Shown piece after piece: positions 23,378-31,053 of a DNA stretch of 42,755 bases; the first letter of the stretch is position 1, and each line of letters starts with the position of its first letter. The position numbers and the translations under genes are program-made. A model generated the notes under the pieces. The model was given only the letters and a program-made list of their open reading frames with translations. It did no database searches and was not told the DNA's origin. Source of the stretch: Thermodesulfobacteriota bacterium (GTDB taxonomy: Bacteria > Desulfobacterota > DSM-4660 > Desulfatiglandales > Desulfatiglandaceae). The stretch lies in assembly GCA_028278625.1 (NCBI GenBank), contig JANQDY010000118.1:1-42755 (forward strand), written 5' to 3'.

Positions 23378-24990
23378 GAATCAGGCGCATATTTGGGCAG
23401 GGTAAAGGAAAAAACACTCCCCTTACCCCGAACGCTCTCCGCCCATATGGTTCCGCCGTGGGCTTCCACGATGCCCTTGCAGATGGCGAGCCCGAGTCCC
23501 GTCCCTTCCCTTCTTCTCTTTCCACCGGAAGCGGGGACGGTATGGAATTTCTCAAAAATCGCATGCAGGTCCTTTTGGGATATCCCCATTCCCTGATCTC
23601 TTACGGCAACGACAATGAGATCCTCTTTTTCCTCTGTTTCGATCCGGATCTCTGTTTCATCGGCGGAGAATTTCATGGCGTTATCGAGGAGATTGACCAG
23701 TACCTGCTCGATCCTCTCCAGATCCATTCTTGCGAAAACATCCCTTAAGGAATCGTAAGTGACCGAAATACCCCGATCGTTGGCCAGCGGCGCAAGTATC
23801 TCCATCACCTCCCTCACAAGGTCCGACAGATTCTCTCTCTCAAAGGCCCATTCCATCTTATCCGCCTCAATTCTGGTGAAATCGAACAGGTCCGAAACCA
23901 GATGAATGAGCCTTGAGATATTCTTGTCGATAATGGACAGATAGTTTCTGTTGTCAGCTTTCCTGATGGTTCTCTTCAGGTAGTCCACACCTCCCCGGAT
24001 CACCGTAAGAGGGGAGCGGAGTTCGTGTGACATGTTGGCGATGAAATCCGATTTCAACTGATCCAGGGTTTCCAGTTCACGGTTTGCCTGTGAAAGATCC
24101 CGGGTGGCCCGCTCGATTCTTTCCTGCAGCCTGTCCCGACCTTTGGAGAGTCTGGTTGCCATGTCATTGAAGGCTGAACCCAGTTTTTCAAACTCATCCC
24201 CGGTGGCGATCGCAACCCTAGCATCCAGATTGCCCTGGCCGATTTCACCCGCCACCTGTTCCAGTTGCTTTAGAGGCCGGATAATAATCCGTCTAAGGAG
24301 TACAAAAAGGGTCAGGACGGTTATGAGTACAAGGGCCGCCCCTGAAAGAATGAGCTTCCAGTGATCCCGTGCCAGAGTTGCCCGCACCCCTTCTATGGGC
24401 AGAAAAACGCTCAGTCCCCCCACCACGTCGCCTCGAGACAGCCCCTGTCGGTTGTGACATTCGAGACAGGAGCCATCCACATGCAGCGGAACCATATATC
24501 GAAAAAACTCCCCATGTTTCAGTTTGTGAAATCCAGCCACTTCGGCCCGATTTTGCTTCACAAACTGCCGGAGCGCCGCTTCTTCAAAGTCGTCCGGACT
24601 GTTTTTCGGATTGATGGGCGTGAGGCCTGAGAGGCGGAAATGGTACAAATCCTGGCGCATGGAGTATTCGGAGAGTTTCTGGGTTACCATGGCCGGTGTG
24701 AACCGTTGGTAGGAGCCTTCCGCGGTTTCCAGCCGGTCGTCAATGAAACAAGTGGTTCCGCGAACCCCTTTGCTCTCTCGATTGGCCATTATGCCACCGC
24801 AATCCGCAATCCATTGCCGCGTTAGAATAAGTTGTCTCGAAAGAACCCTGGCCTGGTTCAAGACCTGTTCCATGGCCTGGTTTCGGTTCTGGAATACCGC
24901 CACCGCAAAAATCATCCCCAAAATGGGAAAAATGATCACGGTGATGGAGAGAAGAAATTTCCATTGCAGGGAAAGGTGTCGTCTTTTCAT
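23359..24990 (-). CDS. Membrane sensor histidine kinase with CXXCH-bearing Tll0287/DUF3365-like periplasmic domain
   Basis: The protein has 543 residues. ATG 24990 is chosen because GGAG lies 8 bases upstream; the longer frame to 25083 lacks a site. Transmembrane helix 1 is at about 12-34. A periplasmic domain (about 40-205) resembling DUF3365/Tll0287 heme-binding PAS domains carries C175-LE-C178-H179, a c-type heme attachment motif. Helix 2 is at about 207-227, then HAMP and a coiled coil. The kinase core has H-box FIANMSHELRSPLTVIRGG, N-box NLLDNAMKFS, G1 DQGMGIS and G2 GTGLGLAI. All catalytic residues look intact. Heme suggests sensing of redox state, O2, NO or CO. It is divergent from an OmpR-type regulator gene, its likely partner, and lies between the cyd and octaheme cytochrome operons. 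Confidence 0.9.
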   Translation of the reverse strand: MKRRHLSLQWKFLLSITVIIFPILGMIFAVAVFQNRNQAMEQVLNQARVLSRQLILTRQWIADCGGIMANRESKGVRGTTCFIDDRLETAEGSYQRFTPAMVTQKLSEYSMRQDLYHFRLSGLTPINPKNSPDDFEEAALRQFVKQNRAEVAGFHKLKHGEFFRYMVPLHVDGSCLECHNRQGLSRGDVVGGLSVFLPIEGVRATLARDHWKLILSGAALVLITVLTLFVLLRRIIIRPLKQLEQVAGEIGQGNLDARVAIATGDEFEKLGSAFNDMATRLSKGRDRLQERIERATRDLSQANRELETLDQLKSDFIANMSHELRSPLTVIRGGVDYLKRTIRKADNRNYLSIIDKNISRLIHLVSDLFDFTRIEADKMEWAFERENLSDLVREVMEILAPLANDRGISVTYDSLRDVFARMDLERIEQVLVNLLDNAMKFSADETEIRIETEEKEDLIVVAVRDQGMGISQKDLHAIFEKFHTVPASGGKRRREGTGLGLAICKGIVEAHGGTIWAESVRGKGSVFSFTLPKYAPDSAGEGA

Positions 24991-25186
24991 GGTCGAATCT
25001 CCGGAAAAATGCCACAAAGATATCCGATGGGTCGGTTTGCGGGATTTCGCCCTTGCCGCTTTCCATATTGAATACGCCAACATCAGATGTTAGTCAACCT
25101 GACGGAAAAAGGCATTGCCTGTAATGATATGGTTAAAGGTGTAACAGTTTTTTTTGATGAGGAATTTTTCTTGCACCGGAGATCCT

Positions 25187-25276
25187 ATGGCGGTTACAGT
25201 GGCAAGGAAATCCTTTTCAAACCGGGAAATGACGCCCGTGTTTGAGCCAGGAATTTCCATAGGGATGAGGCCATGA
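25187..25276 (+). CDS. 29-residue leader ORF overlapping the response regulator start
   Basis: ATG 25187 has GGAG 5 bases upstream and opens a 29-codon frame (MAVTVARKSFSNREMTPVFE, then PGISIGMRP). Its TGA at 25274-25276 overlaps the regulator ATG at 25273 as ATGA. The regulator's own ribosome site is only moderate (AGGGATGAGG), so reinitiation after this ORF could set its translation. The peptide has no recognisable motif; the ORF could be real, purely regulatory, or chance. Confidence 0.35.
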   Translation: MAVTVARKSFSNREMTPVFEPGISIGMRP

Positions 25277-25977
25277 AACGACAGGGGACAACGGGCAGAC
25301 CGACCATCCTGGTGGTGGACGACGACGAAGACATCGTGCAGACCCTGAAGGGCAATCTGGAATTGGACGGCTATCACGTCCTATCCGCCTTTGACGGTCG
25401 TTCCGGCATCGAAACGGCCGTCAAGATACGGCCTGATCTGATCATTCTCGATCTGAATCTGCCCGATATCGACGGTATCAAAGCCTGCCAGATCATCCGA
25501 AACGAGTTCGATTTTCCCATCATCATGCTCACCGCGAGGGATGGCCTGTCCGACAAGGTTCTGGGCCTGGAATGTGGCGCGGATGACTACCTGATCAAGC
25601 CTTTTCACTTCCTGGAGCTTTCAGCCAGAATCAAAGCCATTTTGAGGAGGACGGATAGGAGCCTGACAACCGGTTTCCACGAAACCAGGGACCTTGCCAT
25701 TGACTTCAAAGCCAGGAAGATTTCCCTTAGTGGAAAAGAAGTCAAGCTCACCAAAACTGAGTTTAAGTTGCTGGAACTATTCGTATCCTATTCCAATGAA
25801 GTGCTTTCTCGGGAATTCATCACCGACCAGATCTGGCATGATTCCCAACTCTACCAGGCCAGTCGTGCCGTAGACGTTCATGTGCAGCGGCTCAGGAAAA
25901 AGATCGAGCCCGATGTTGAAAACCCCCGGTACATTATCACGGTGGCGGGGGTGGGATACAAATTTCAAGCCGGATAA
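25273..25977 (+). CDS. OmpR/PhoB-family response regulator
   Basis: The protein has 234 residues. The receiver domain (about 11-125) has VVDDDEDI (acidic pocket), LIILDLNLPDIDG (phosphoacceptor Asp), MLTARDG (switch Thr) and YLIKPFHFLEL (Lys). The C-terminal OmpR winged helix (about 140-233) has KLTKTEFKLLELFVSYSNEVLSREFITDQIW, RAVDVHVQRLRKKIE and RYIITVAGVGYKF. All key residues are present. It is transcribed divergently from the CXXCH sensor kinase across a shared 282-bp region and 242 bp upstream of the cytochrome operon. Control of that operon, of cyd, or of both is inferred from position. A 29-codon ORF ends within its start codon. Confidence 0.94.
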   Translation: MKRQGTTGRPTILVVDDDEDIVQTLKGNLELDGYHVLSAFDGRSGIETAVKIRPDLIILDLNLPDIDGIKACQIIRNEFDFPIIMLTARDGLSDKVLGLECGADDYLIKPFHFLELSARIKAILRRTDRSLTTGFHETRDLAIDFKARKISLSGKEVKLTKTEFKLLELFVSYSNEVLSREFITDQIWHDSQLYQASRAVDVHVQRLRKKIEPDVENPRYIITVAGVGYKFQAG

Positions 25978-26219
25978 CCCCGGTGGCGGCCCCCCGGATC
26001 ATAGAAACCGTTACAATTTTTACGGAATTGTTGCTTGACCATCCCGCCTCATTTTTTCAAGAATCATAGAGACGTTATTTGAAAGTTGCGCCGATCAAAT
26101 ACATAAGGATTTCGTAGGGGTTCATTCAACCGCCACGACGGCATTTTGAGAGTGGTGCAGCCGTCTTAGAGCGCATTCCGGGTATTTTTTCGTGCCCGGC
26201 GCATTTTGGGAGACCGACA

Positions 26220-26753
26220 GTGAAATCCGGTTATAATTCCCACATCAAGCGTATCATTCTGGGTCTGGTGGTGTTTGCGGTCATGGGATTCGCGGCCAAG
26301 ATCTTTCTGACCCCCGAATCTTTCGGAAAATACGGTCCTTACCGTGCCGACGCCATCCATGAAGAGGTTACCCAGGAGATGCGCCACATGACCAACGAGT
26401 CCTGCCTTTCCTGCCATCCCTATGAAGCAAATATCCATCTAACGGGCCTTCACAAAACCATTTCCTGCGAATTCTGCCACGGTCCCTATGCCGATCACGT
26501 TAAGGCGGGGAAGGTCTACGGGAAACTGCCGGTCAAAAAAAGGGAAGAGATCAAGGTGCTTTGTCTCAGGTGTCATAACCGGGCCATCCAGGCAAGGCCC
26601 GGGGAGGTCATAAAGACGGTGACCATGCCCCAACATCTGGAGAGCCAGAAGGTCAAGCTTTCGCATACCTGCGATCAGTGCCACCATGTGCATGCCCCGC
26701 TCAAATATATCAACCGGGCAAAGAAAATCGTCGGCATGAAGGAGACAAAATGA
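26220..26753 (+). CDS. Membrane-anchored tetraheme cytochrome c
   Basis: The 177-residue protein starts at GTG 26220 behind GGGAG. One N-terminal transmembrane helix (about 9-30) serves as an uncleaved anchor. Four c-type heme motifs follow in the periplasmic part: C62LSCH, C83EFCH, C115LRCH and C151DQCHH. Size, anchor and heme number recall NapC/NrfH-type and HaoC-like quinol-linked cytochromes, although spacing differs enough that I do not name it. In context it probably carries electrons between the NrfD/ferredoxin unit and the octaheme cytochrome. Its stop overlaps the ferredoxin start by 4 bp (ATGA), the first of two overlaps in this operon. Confidence 0.88.
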   Translation: MKSGYNSHIKRIILGLVVFAVMGFAAKIFLTPESFGKYGPYRADAIHEEVTQEMRHMTNESCLSCHPYEANIHLTGLHKTISCEFCHGPYADHVKAGKVYGKLPVKKREEIKVLCLRCHNRAIQARPGEVIKTVTMPQHLESQKVKLSHTCDQCHHVHAPLKYINRAKKIVGMKETK

Positions 26754-27559
26754 TGGGCGGGCCGGATATTGGAACCGATAAGGAGCGTCGGGCTTTTATC
26801 AAAAAAGTCCTTAAGGGCACCATTGCCGGGTCACTCCTTTTGGTCATCCCAATGCCCATGGGGGCCCAAGCGCCGGAGGTCAAGGAGCAGATACCCGGCA
26901 TACGGGGCCGGAAATGGGACATGTTTCACCAACGATTCGCATTCATTGTGGACATCACCCGCTGTATCGGGTGCGGATCATGCTGCGTGGCCGACAGGCG
27001 CGAGTTCAACGTGCCGGAGGGTTTCTACCGGACCTGGGTGGAGCGATACATAAAGGATTTCAATGATGAGGTCTATGTGGATTCTCCCAAGGGCGGATTC
27101 GATGGATACCAGACGCCGCGCCAAGACATAGATGTGGAAGTTCGCGATACATTTTTCGTTCCCAAGCTGTGTAACATGTGCAAGGAACCCCCCTGCGTTC
27201 AGGTCTGTCCCGTGGGGGCCACCTTCAAAACGCCCGATGGCTTTATCCTTGTGGATCGAAAACGTTGCGTGGGCTGCGCCTACTGTATTCAGGCATGTCC
27301 CTATTCCGCCCGGTATCTCGATCCCTTTACGAGGACGGCGGAGAAATGCACATGGTGCTACCACCGGGTACGCAAGGGGTTTTTACCGGTCTGTGTAAAT
27401 GTTTGTCCCACCGGGGCCCGCAAGTTCGGCGATCTGAACGACAAGAACTCGGAAGTCTACAAGCTCCTGCACGAGCACGGCGTCTTAACGGTCCTAAAAA
27501 GAGACATGGGAACTTATCCCGCCCTATATTACAAGGGCCTCAGGCGAGAGGTGGTTTGA
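26750..27559 (+). CDS. Tat-exported four-cluster ferredoxin subunit (NrfC/HybA/PsrB type)
   Basis: The protein has 269 residues, starting at ATG 26750 behind GGAG. The N-terminus has a twin-arginine motif RRAFIKK (13-19) and a hydrophobic stretch, so it is exported folded to the periplasm. Four Cys motifs are visible: C72/C75/C78/C79, C141/C144/C149/C153, C173/C176/C179/C183 and C200/C203/C215/C219. In the first, the fourth Cys expected at 82 is Asp (CIGCGSCCVAD), which may leave one cluster with a non-Cys ligand or as [3Fe-4S]. Such subunits relay electrons between an NrfD-type membrane protein and periplasmic cytochromes or catalytic subunits. Its stop shares one base with the NrfD start (TGATG at 27557-27561). 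Confidence 0.92.
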   Translation: MMGGPDIGTDKERRAFIKKVLKGTIAGSLLLVIPMPMGAQAPEVKEQIPGIRGRKWDMFHQRFAFIVDITRCIGCGSCCVADRREFNVPEGFYRTWVERYIKDFNDEVYVDSPKGGFDGYQTPRQDIDVEVRDTFFVPKLCNMCKEPPCVQVCPVGATFKTPDGFILVDRKRCVGCAYCIQACPYSARYLDPFTRTAEKCTWCYHRVRKGFLPVCVNVCPTGARKFGDLNDKNSEVYKLLHEHGVLTVLKRDMGTYPALYYKGLRREVV

Positions 27560-28719
27560 TGAATCCTCTGAATTTTGTATTCCCCAATGACCTGCACGTT
27601 CACTGGAGCATGATGATCGTCCTTTATCCCTACCTCACCGGACTGGTGGACGGCGCCTTTATCGTGGCGGCCCTTTATTATGTTTTCGGCGTCAAGTCCC
27701 TTAAACCCATTTCCCGTTTCTCCCTGGTCTTTGCCCTTGCCTTTCTATCATGCGCCATGTTTCCGTTGCTGCTGCATCTGGGCAGGCCTGAACGGAACCA
27801 TAATATGTTGATCACACCGAGCCCCACCTCGGCCATGTCGGGGGCGGGATACATATTCACCATCGCAATCGTTTTGATCGCACTGATTGTTCTTCTCGTC
27901 TACAGACCCACGTTGGTGAAACGCCGGCAGGCATCAAAAGGGATCATGCATATCCTCTACCGTGTGCTCACCATGGACAGCACGAATCTCTCCCCCGAGT
28001 CCCTGGAACTGGACCGGAAGATCATCAAATTTCTTGTGGCCCTGGGAATTCCCGTGGCCGCCGTGCTTCACGGCTATGTGGGGTTTCTCTTTGGCGGTGT
28101 AAAGGCCAACCCAAGCTGGTCTACACCACTCATGCCGGTGATTTTCCTTTTCTCCGCCTGCGTATCCGGAATATCGGCCCTTATTTTCACCTACATCGTT
28201 ATTAAGCGGGTGAGGCGTCAGTCGGTGGATGTGCCCTGCGTGAGGACCTGTATCAATGTCCTTGCTGGATTTTTCATCCTTGCCTTCTCCTTTGAGATGT
28301 TGGAGGTCTTTTCCCACTCTTATCTGAGGACGTGGTACCACCATTCCGTTGAAGGGTTGTTGAACGGGCCGCTTTTTTACTCGTTCTGGGTATGGCAGGT
28401 TGGCATCTGTTCCCTATTGCCGCTCCTGATGTTGGGGTGGCTCTGTCTGTTTAGGCACAAGGATTCGGTGTTTATGTTCTTTTCGGCCGTGGTGGCCTTT
28501 ATTCTCCTTCTACAGGTGTTGTTCATGCGGTGGAACGTTGTCATCGGCGGACAACTCATCAGCAAGAGCAACCGCGGCTACACCGAATTTCACCCGGAAT
28601 GGTTTGACAAAGAGGGGATTTTAGCCGTCATTGTTCTGATGTCGCTCCCGTTCATCGTCCTGTTTGTCCTGAGCCGAATTTTTCCACTCTGGCTGGACGG
28701 TGATGAAGCGTCAACATAG
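27559..28719 (+). CDS. NrfD-family quinone-interacting membrane subunit
   Basis: The 386-residue protein starts MNPLNFVFPNDLHVHWSMMI at ATG 27559, overlapping the ferredoxin stop by one base; a longer open frame upstream is only read-through of the ferredoxin region. About nine hydrophobic helices are visible, including VLYPYLTGLVDGAFIVAALYYVFG, FLVALGIPVAAVLHGYVGFLFG (with the His near the quinone-binding region) and PLFYSFWVWQVGICSLLPLLMLG. The LHLGRPER motif matches NrfD/PsrC. These proteins bind quinone without heme and exchange electrons with the ferredoxin partner; direction (quinol oxidation or quinone reduction) cannot be told. Paired with the octaheme gene it forms a membrane redox complex. 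Confidence 0.9.
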   Translation: MNPLNFVFPNDLHVHWSMMIVLYPYLTGLVDGAFIVAALYYVFGVKSLKPISRFSLVFALAFLSCAMFPLLLHLGRPERNHNMLITPSPTSAMSGAGYIFTIAIVLIALIVLLVYRPTLVKRRQASKGIMHILYRVLTMDSTNLSPESLELDRKIIKFLVALGIPVAAVLHGYVGFLFGGVKANPSWSTPLMPVIFLFSACVSGISALIFTYIVIKRVRRQSVDVPCVRTCINVLAGFFILAFSFEMLEVFSHSYLRTWYHHSVEGLLNGPLFYSFWVWQVGICSLLPLLMLGWLCLFRHKDSVFMFFSAVVAFILLLQVLFMRWNVVIGGQLISKSNRGYTEFHPEWFDKEGILAVIVLMSLPFIVLFVLSRIFPLWLDGDEAST

Positions 28720-28770
28720 GGAATGTATTTGGATTTAACCGCGTTAAATTGAAATCAAGGAGGCAAAGAA

Positions 28771-30357
28771 ATGCGTATCGTAAAATCGGCACTGATGGTG
28801 CTAGCCTTGGGGATTTTCACGGCCGGACCCGCCTTCGGGCTGACCAAAGAGTCTTTTGATGTGAAAAATCCCAAGGTTCAGGAAATGAACAAGAAATGTG
28901 TGACCTGCCATCTGAAGGAAAACAAGTCGCTGGTGTTGCAGTGGGAGGCTTCTCCCCACGCGGCCGCCAAGGAAGGTCAAGTGGGCTGTTACAACTGCCA
29001 TGCGGCGAATCAGGGAGACGAGATGGGCTATATGCACGAGGGGGCTTTTATCAAGGCCATCCTGTCTCCGACGGACTGTCAGGCGTGTCACGAACCTGAA
29101 ACAGCCCAGATGGCCGTATCCCATCATGCCACGGCCGGGGAAATCATGGCCTCCTTGGACAATATGCTGGCTGAAATCGTGGGAGGGATGCCCGATAACA
29201 AGGCCAACATGGCCAGCGGCTGCTGGCAGTGCCACGGGTCCGTGGTGGCGATTAAAAGGGATAAGGACGGCAAGCCGCTCCGCTCCAAAACAGATGCGCC
29301 CCAGATGGATCATAATACGTGGCCCAACACCGGCATCGGCCGCATCAACCCCGACGGCACCAAGGGCGTGTGCATTGCCTGCCACTCCAAACACTCCTTC
29401 AGGGCGAGTGTGGCAAGGCAGCCGGAGAATTGCGGCAAATGCCACCTGGGTCCCGACCATCCGCAAAAGGAGATTTACGAGGAATCCAAACACGGCATCG
29501 CCTTTTATTCGGCCATGCGGCAGGGAGCCGGCAGTATGAACATTATGAAGGACGGCAAGTGGATACTGGCGGAAGACTATTATACGGCACCCACCTGTTC
29601 CACATGCCATATGGGGTCTTTTGTGAAGCTCAACGGATCAATAGCGCCCAATTCACATAACGTGGGCGACCGGATCTCCTGGAACCTGCGCGCCCCCATT
29701 TCATCCAAATTGAACCGCGTTACCTTCACCGATGGAACGGTGACCGATATTACCGGGGAGATACCGCCTCGCCCGGGCCAGAAAGCCAAGACCAAAAGCT
29801 ATGTGAGGGAAGGGGACAAACTCAAAAAGGTCATCACTGAAAAGACCATCAAGCAAGTGGTCTCCTGGAAAGAGCGAAGAAAGACCATGCAGGGCATGTG
29901 CAAGTCGTGCCATGGGGTGAACCAGATTGAAGACTTCTATCGGCAGCTTGATGACCTGGTAAACCTTTACAACGACAAATTCGCCAAGCCCGGTAAAGAG
30001 CTCGTGGACATGCTGAAAAAGGACGGCATCTGGAAAAACAGCGGCTTTCAGACCGAACTGGGCTTCACATGGTTCGAGTTGTGGCACCACGAAGGCCGCA
30101 GGGCAAGGATGGCCGCCGCCATGCAGGCGCCCGACTATGTGCACTGGCATGGCATGTACGACATCGCCCACAATTTCTACCACAAGTTCCTGCCCCAGGT
30201 TCAGGAACTGGCGGAACAGGCGGGTCAGGGGGAAAAGTACCGTGAAGTGATTTCCAAAATCCTGGCCAAGCCGGAAAACATCTGGACCAAAACCGGTGGC
30301 AGTGCTGAAACCATAAAACTGATTGAAGAAGAGCAACGGATGCGGTACAAGCAGTAA
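28771..30357 (+). CDS. Octaheme cytochrome c, hydroxylamine oxidoreductase (HAO)-like
   Basis: The 528-residue protein starts behind AAGGAGG with a cleavable signal peptide (residues 1-23, ending AFG). Eight CXXCH motifs are visible at C43, C73, C103, C151, C201, C221, C276 and C377. The region between hemes 7 and 8 has SHNVGDRISWNLRAPIS, an HAO-family feature, and the end is a long helical bundle with WFELWHHEGRRARM and PDYVHWHGMYDIAHNFY. HAO proper oxidises hydroxylamine using a Tyr-crosslinked heme; anaerobic homologues lacking the crosslink reduce hydroxylamine or nitrite. I cannot decide whether Tyr455 corresponds to the crosslinking residue. In an operon with quinone-linked NrfD, a reductase detoxifying hydroxylamine, nitrite or NO is favoured. 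An OTR-like activity is less likely. Confidence 0.88.
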   Translation: MRIVKSALMVLALGIFTAGPAFGLTKESFDVKNPKVQEMNKKCVTCHLKENKSLVLQWEASPHAAAKEGQVGCYNCHAANQGDEMGYMHEGAFIKAILSPTDCQACHEPETAQMAVSHHATAGEIMASLDNMLAEIVGGMPDNKANMASGCWQCHGSVVAIKRDKDGKPLRSKTDAPQMDHNTWPNTGIGRINPDGTKGVCIACHSKHSFRASVARQPENCGKCHLGPDHPQKEIYEESKHGIAFYSAMRQGAGSMNIMKDGKWILAEDYYTAPTCSTCHMGSFVKLNGSIAPNSHNVGDRISWNLRAPISSKLNRVTFTDGTVTDITGEIPPRPGQKAKTKSYVREGDKLKKVITEKTIKQVVSWKERRKTMQGMCKSCHGVNQIEDFYRQLDDLVNLYNDKFAKPGKELVDMLKKDGIWKNSGFQTELGFTWFELWHHEGRRARMAAAMQAPDYVHWHGMYDIAHNFYHKFLPQVQELAEQAGQGEKYREVISKILAKPENIWTKTGGSAETIKLIEEEQRMRYKQ

Positions 30358-30385
30358 ACCGGCGGTTTTTCTCTAAACCTTATGA

Positions 30386-30427
30386 TGCCCCGTTCAATGG
30401 GAAATGATGTTGATCGGGGCATTTTTT
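30386..30427 (+). terminator. Intrinsic terminator of the octaheme cytochrome operon
   Basis: TGCCCCG (30386-30392) pairs with CGGGGCA (30415-30421), followed directly by TTTTTT (30422-30427). The 22-base loop is long, but the stem is GC-rich and extends by one A-T pair. It starts 28 bases after the octaheme stop and spans the first possible ATG codons of the next frame, which supports a later start for that gene. Confidence 0.75.
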
Positions 30428-30439
30428 GGGTCTGTTTTC

Positions 30440-31033
30440 ATGTTCAAGACTGTGATGATCCGGGTATTTTTCTCCGTTGCTTTTATTGTGTGCGGAGATT
30501 TCGCCCTTGCCGATGATTTTTCAGATGCCCTGATCCGGGTGGAAGCCCTCAACCTGTCCCGAGGAGATTATGTTCTGGGAAAAGAACTCACTTTCAGACA
30601 GAAGGAGCTCGCCCGAAAGCAAGCCTTGGACGCGGCAATGCCCGGCACTTACAGATTCAATGACCGGAACCTGACCGTTGTGGTCGATAAAGACACCGAC
30701 AGAGTCGTTATCCTCTATGAACACCACAAGGATGCCACGGAGGAAAAAACCAAGGAAATGGTTGGGGCCCTCTTTTTGGATTTCGGTGATCCCACAACCA
30801 TGGCCCACGACCGTACCGTCTATTGGGTATTCGGCCCCAACGGGAAACTCACAAGGGAAGCGTACCGAAAAATCAAGGAAAACAAGGGGCATCTGAATGT
30901 CCTTGCCACCATCAAGCTCAACAGCAGTCACAGGATTACGGGCAAAGACTCAAAAGAAGAAAAGAGAGGGGAGGTATATTATATCATCTCAGCAAAAGCC
31001 ATTCACAAATACCCGGAGGAGGGCGTGAAGTGA
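30440..31033 (+). CDS. Exported protein of unknown function
   Basis: The protein has 197 residues from ATG 30440, chosen because earlier ATGs (30404, 30407) lie inside the terminator hairpin. MFKTVMIRVFFSVAFIVCGDFALA forms a signal peptide with cleavage before DDFSD. The mature part is hydrophilic and mixed alpha/beta: LTFRQKELARKQALDAAMPGTYRF, NLTVVVDKDTDRVVILYEHH and TVYWVFGPNGKLTREAYRKIK. A Lys-rich C-terminus ends in an ISAKAIHKYPEE strand. I recognise no family and see no heme, metal or catalytic motif. No strong ribosome site is present. It converges on the MBL-fold gene with 20 bp between stops. Confidence 0.6.
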   Translation: MFKTVMIRVFFSVAFIVCGDFALADDFSDALIRVEALNLSRGDYVLGKELTFRQKELARKQALDAAMPGTYRFNDRNLTVVVDKDTDRVVILYEHHKDATEEKTKEMVGALFLDFGDPTTMAHDRTVYWVFGPNGKLTREAYRKIKENKGHLNVLATIKLNSSHRITGKDSKEEKRGEVYYIISAKAIHKYPEEGVK

Positions 31034-31053
31034 ATGGGCGCCTTAAACGGTTC

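Noticed and set aside
26178..26199. CCGGG...CCCGG hairpin just before the tetraheme cytochrome start as a terminator or riboswitch
   Set aside because: Only five base pairs with a 12-base loop and no T-tract after it; no larger conserved RNA fold was seen.
27178..27558. N-terminal extension of the NrfD frame into the ferredoxin gene
   Set aside because: The extension is an out-of-frame reading of strongly coding ferredoxin sequence; the NrfD start at 27559 with the usual N-terminus is clear.
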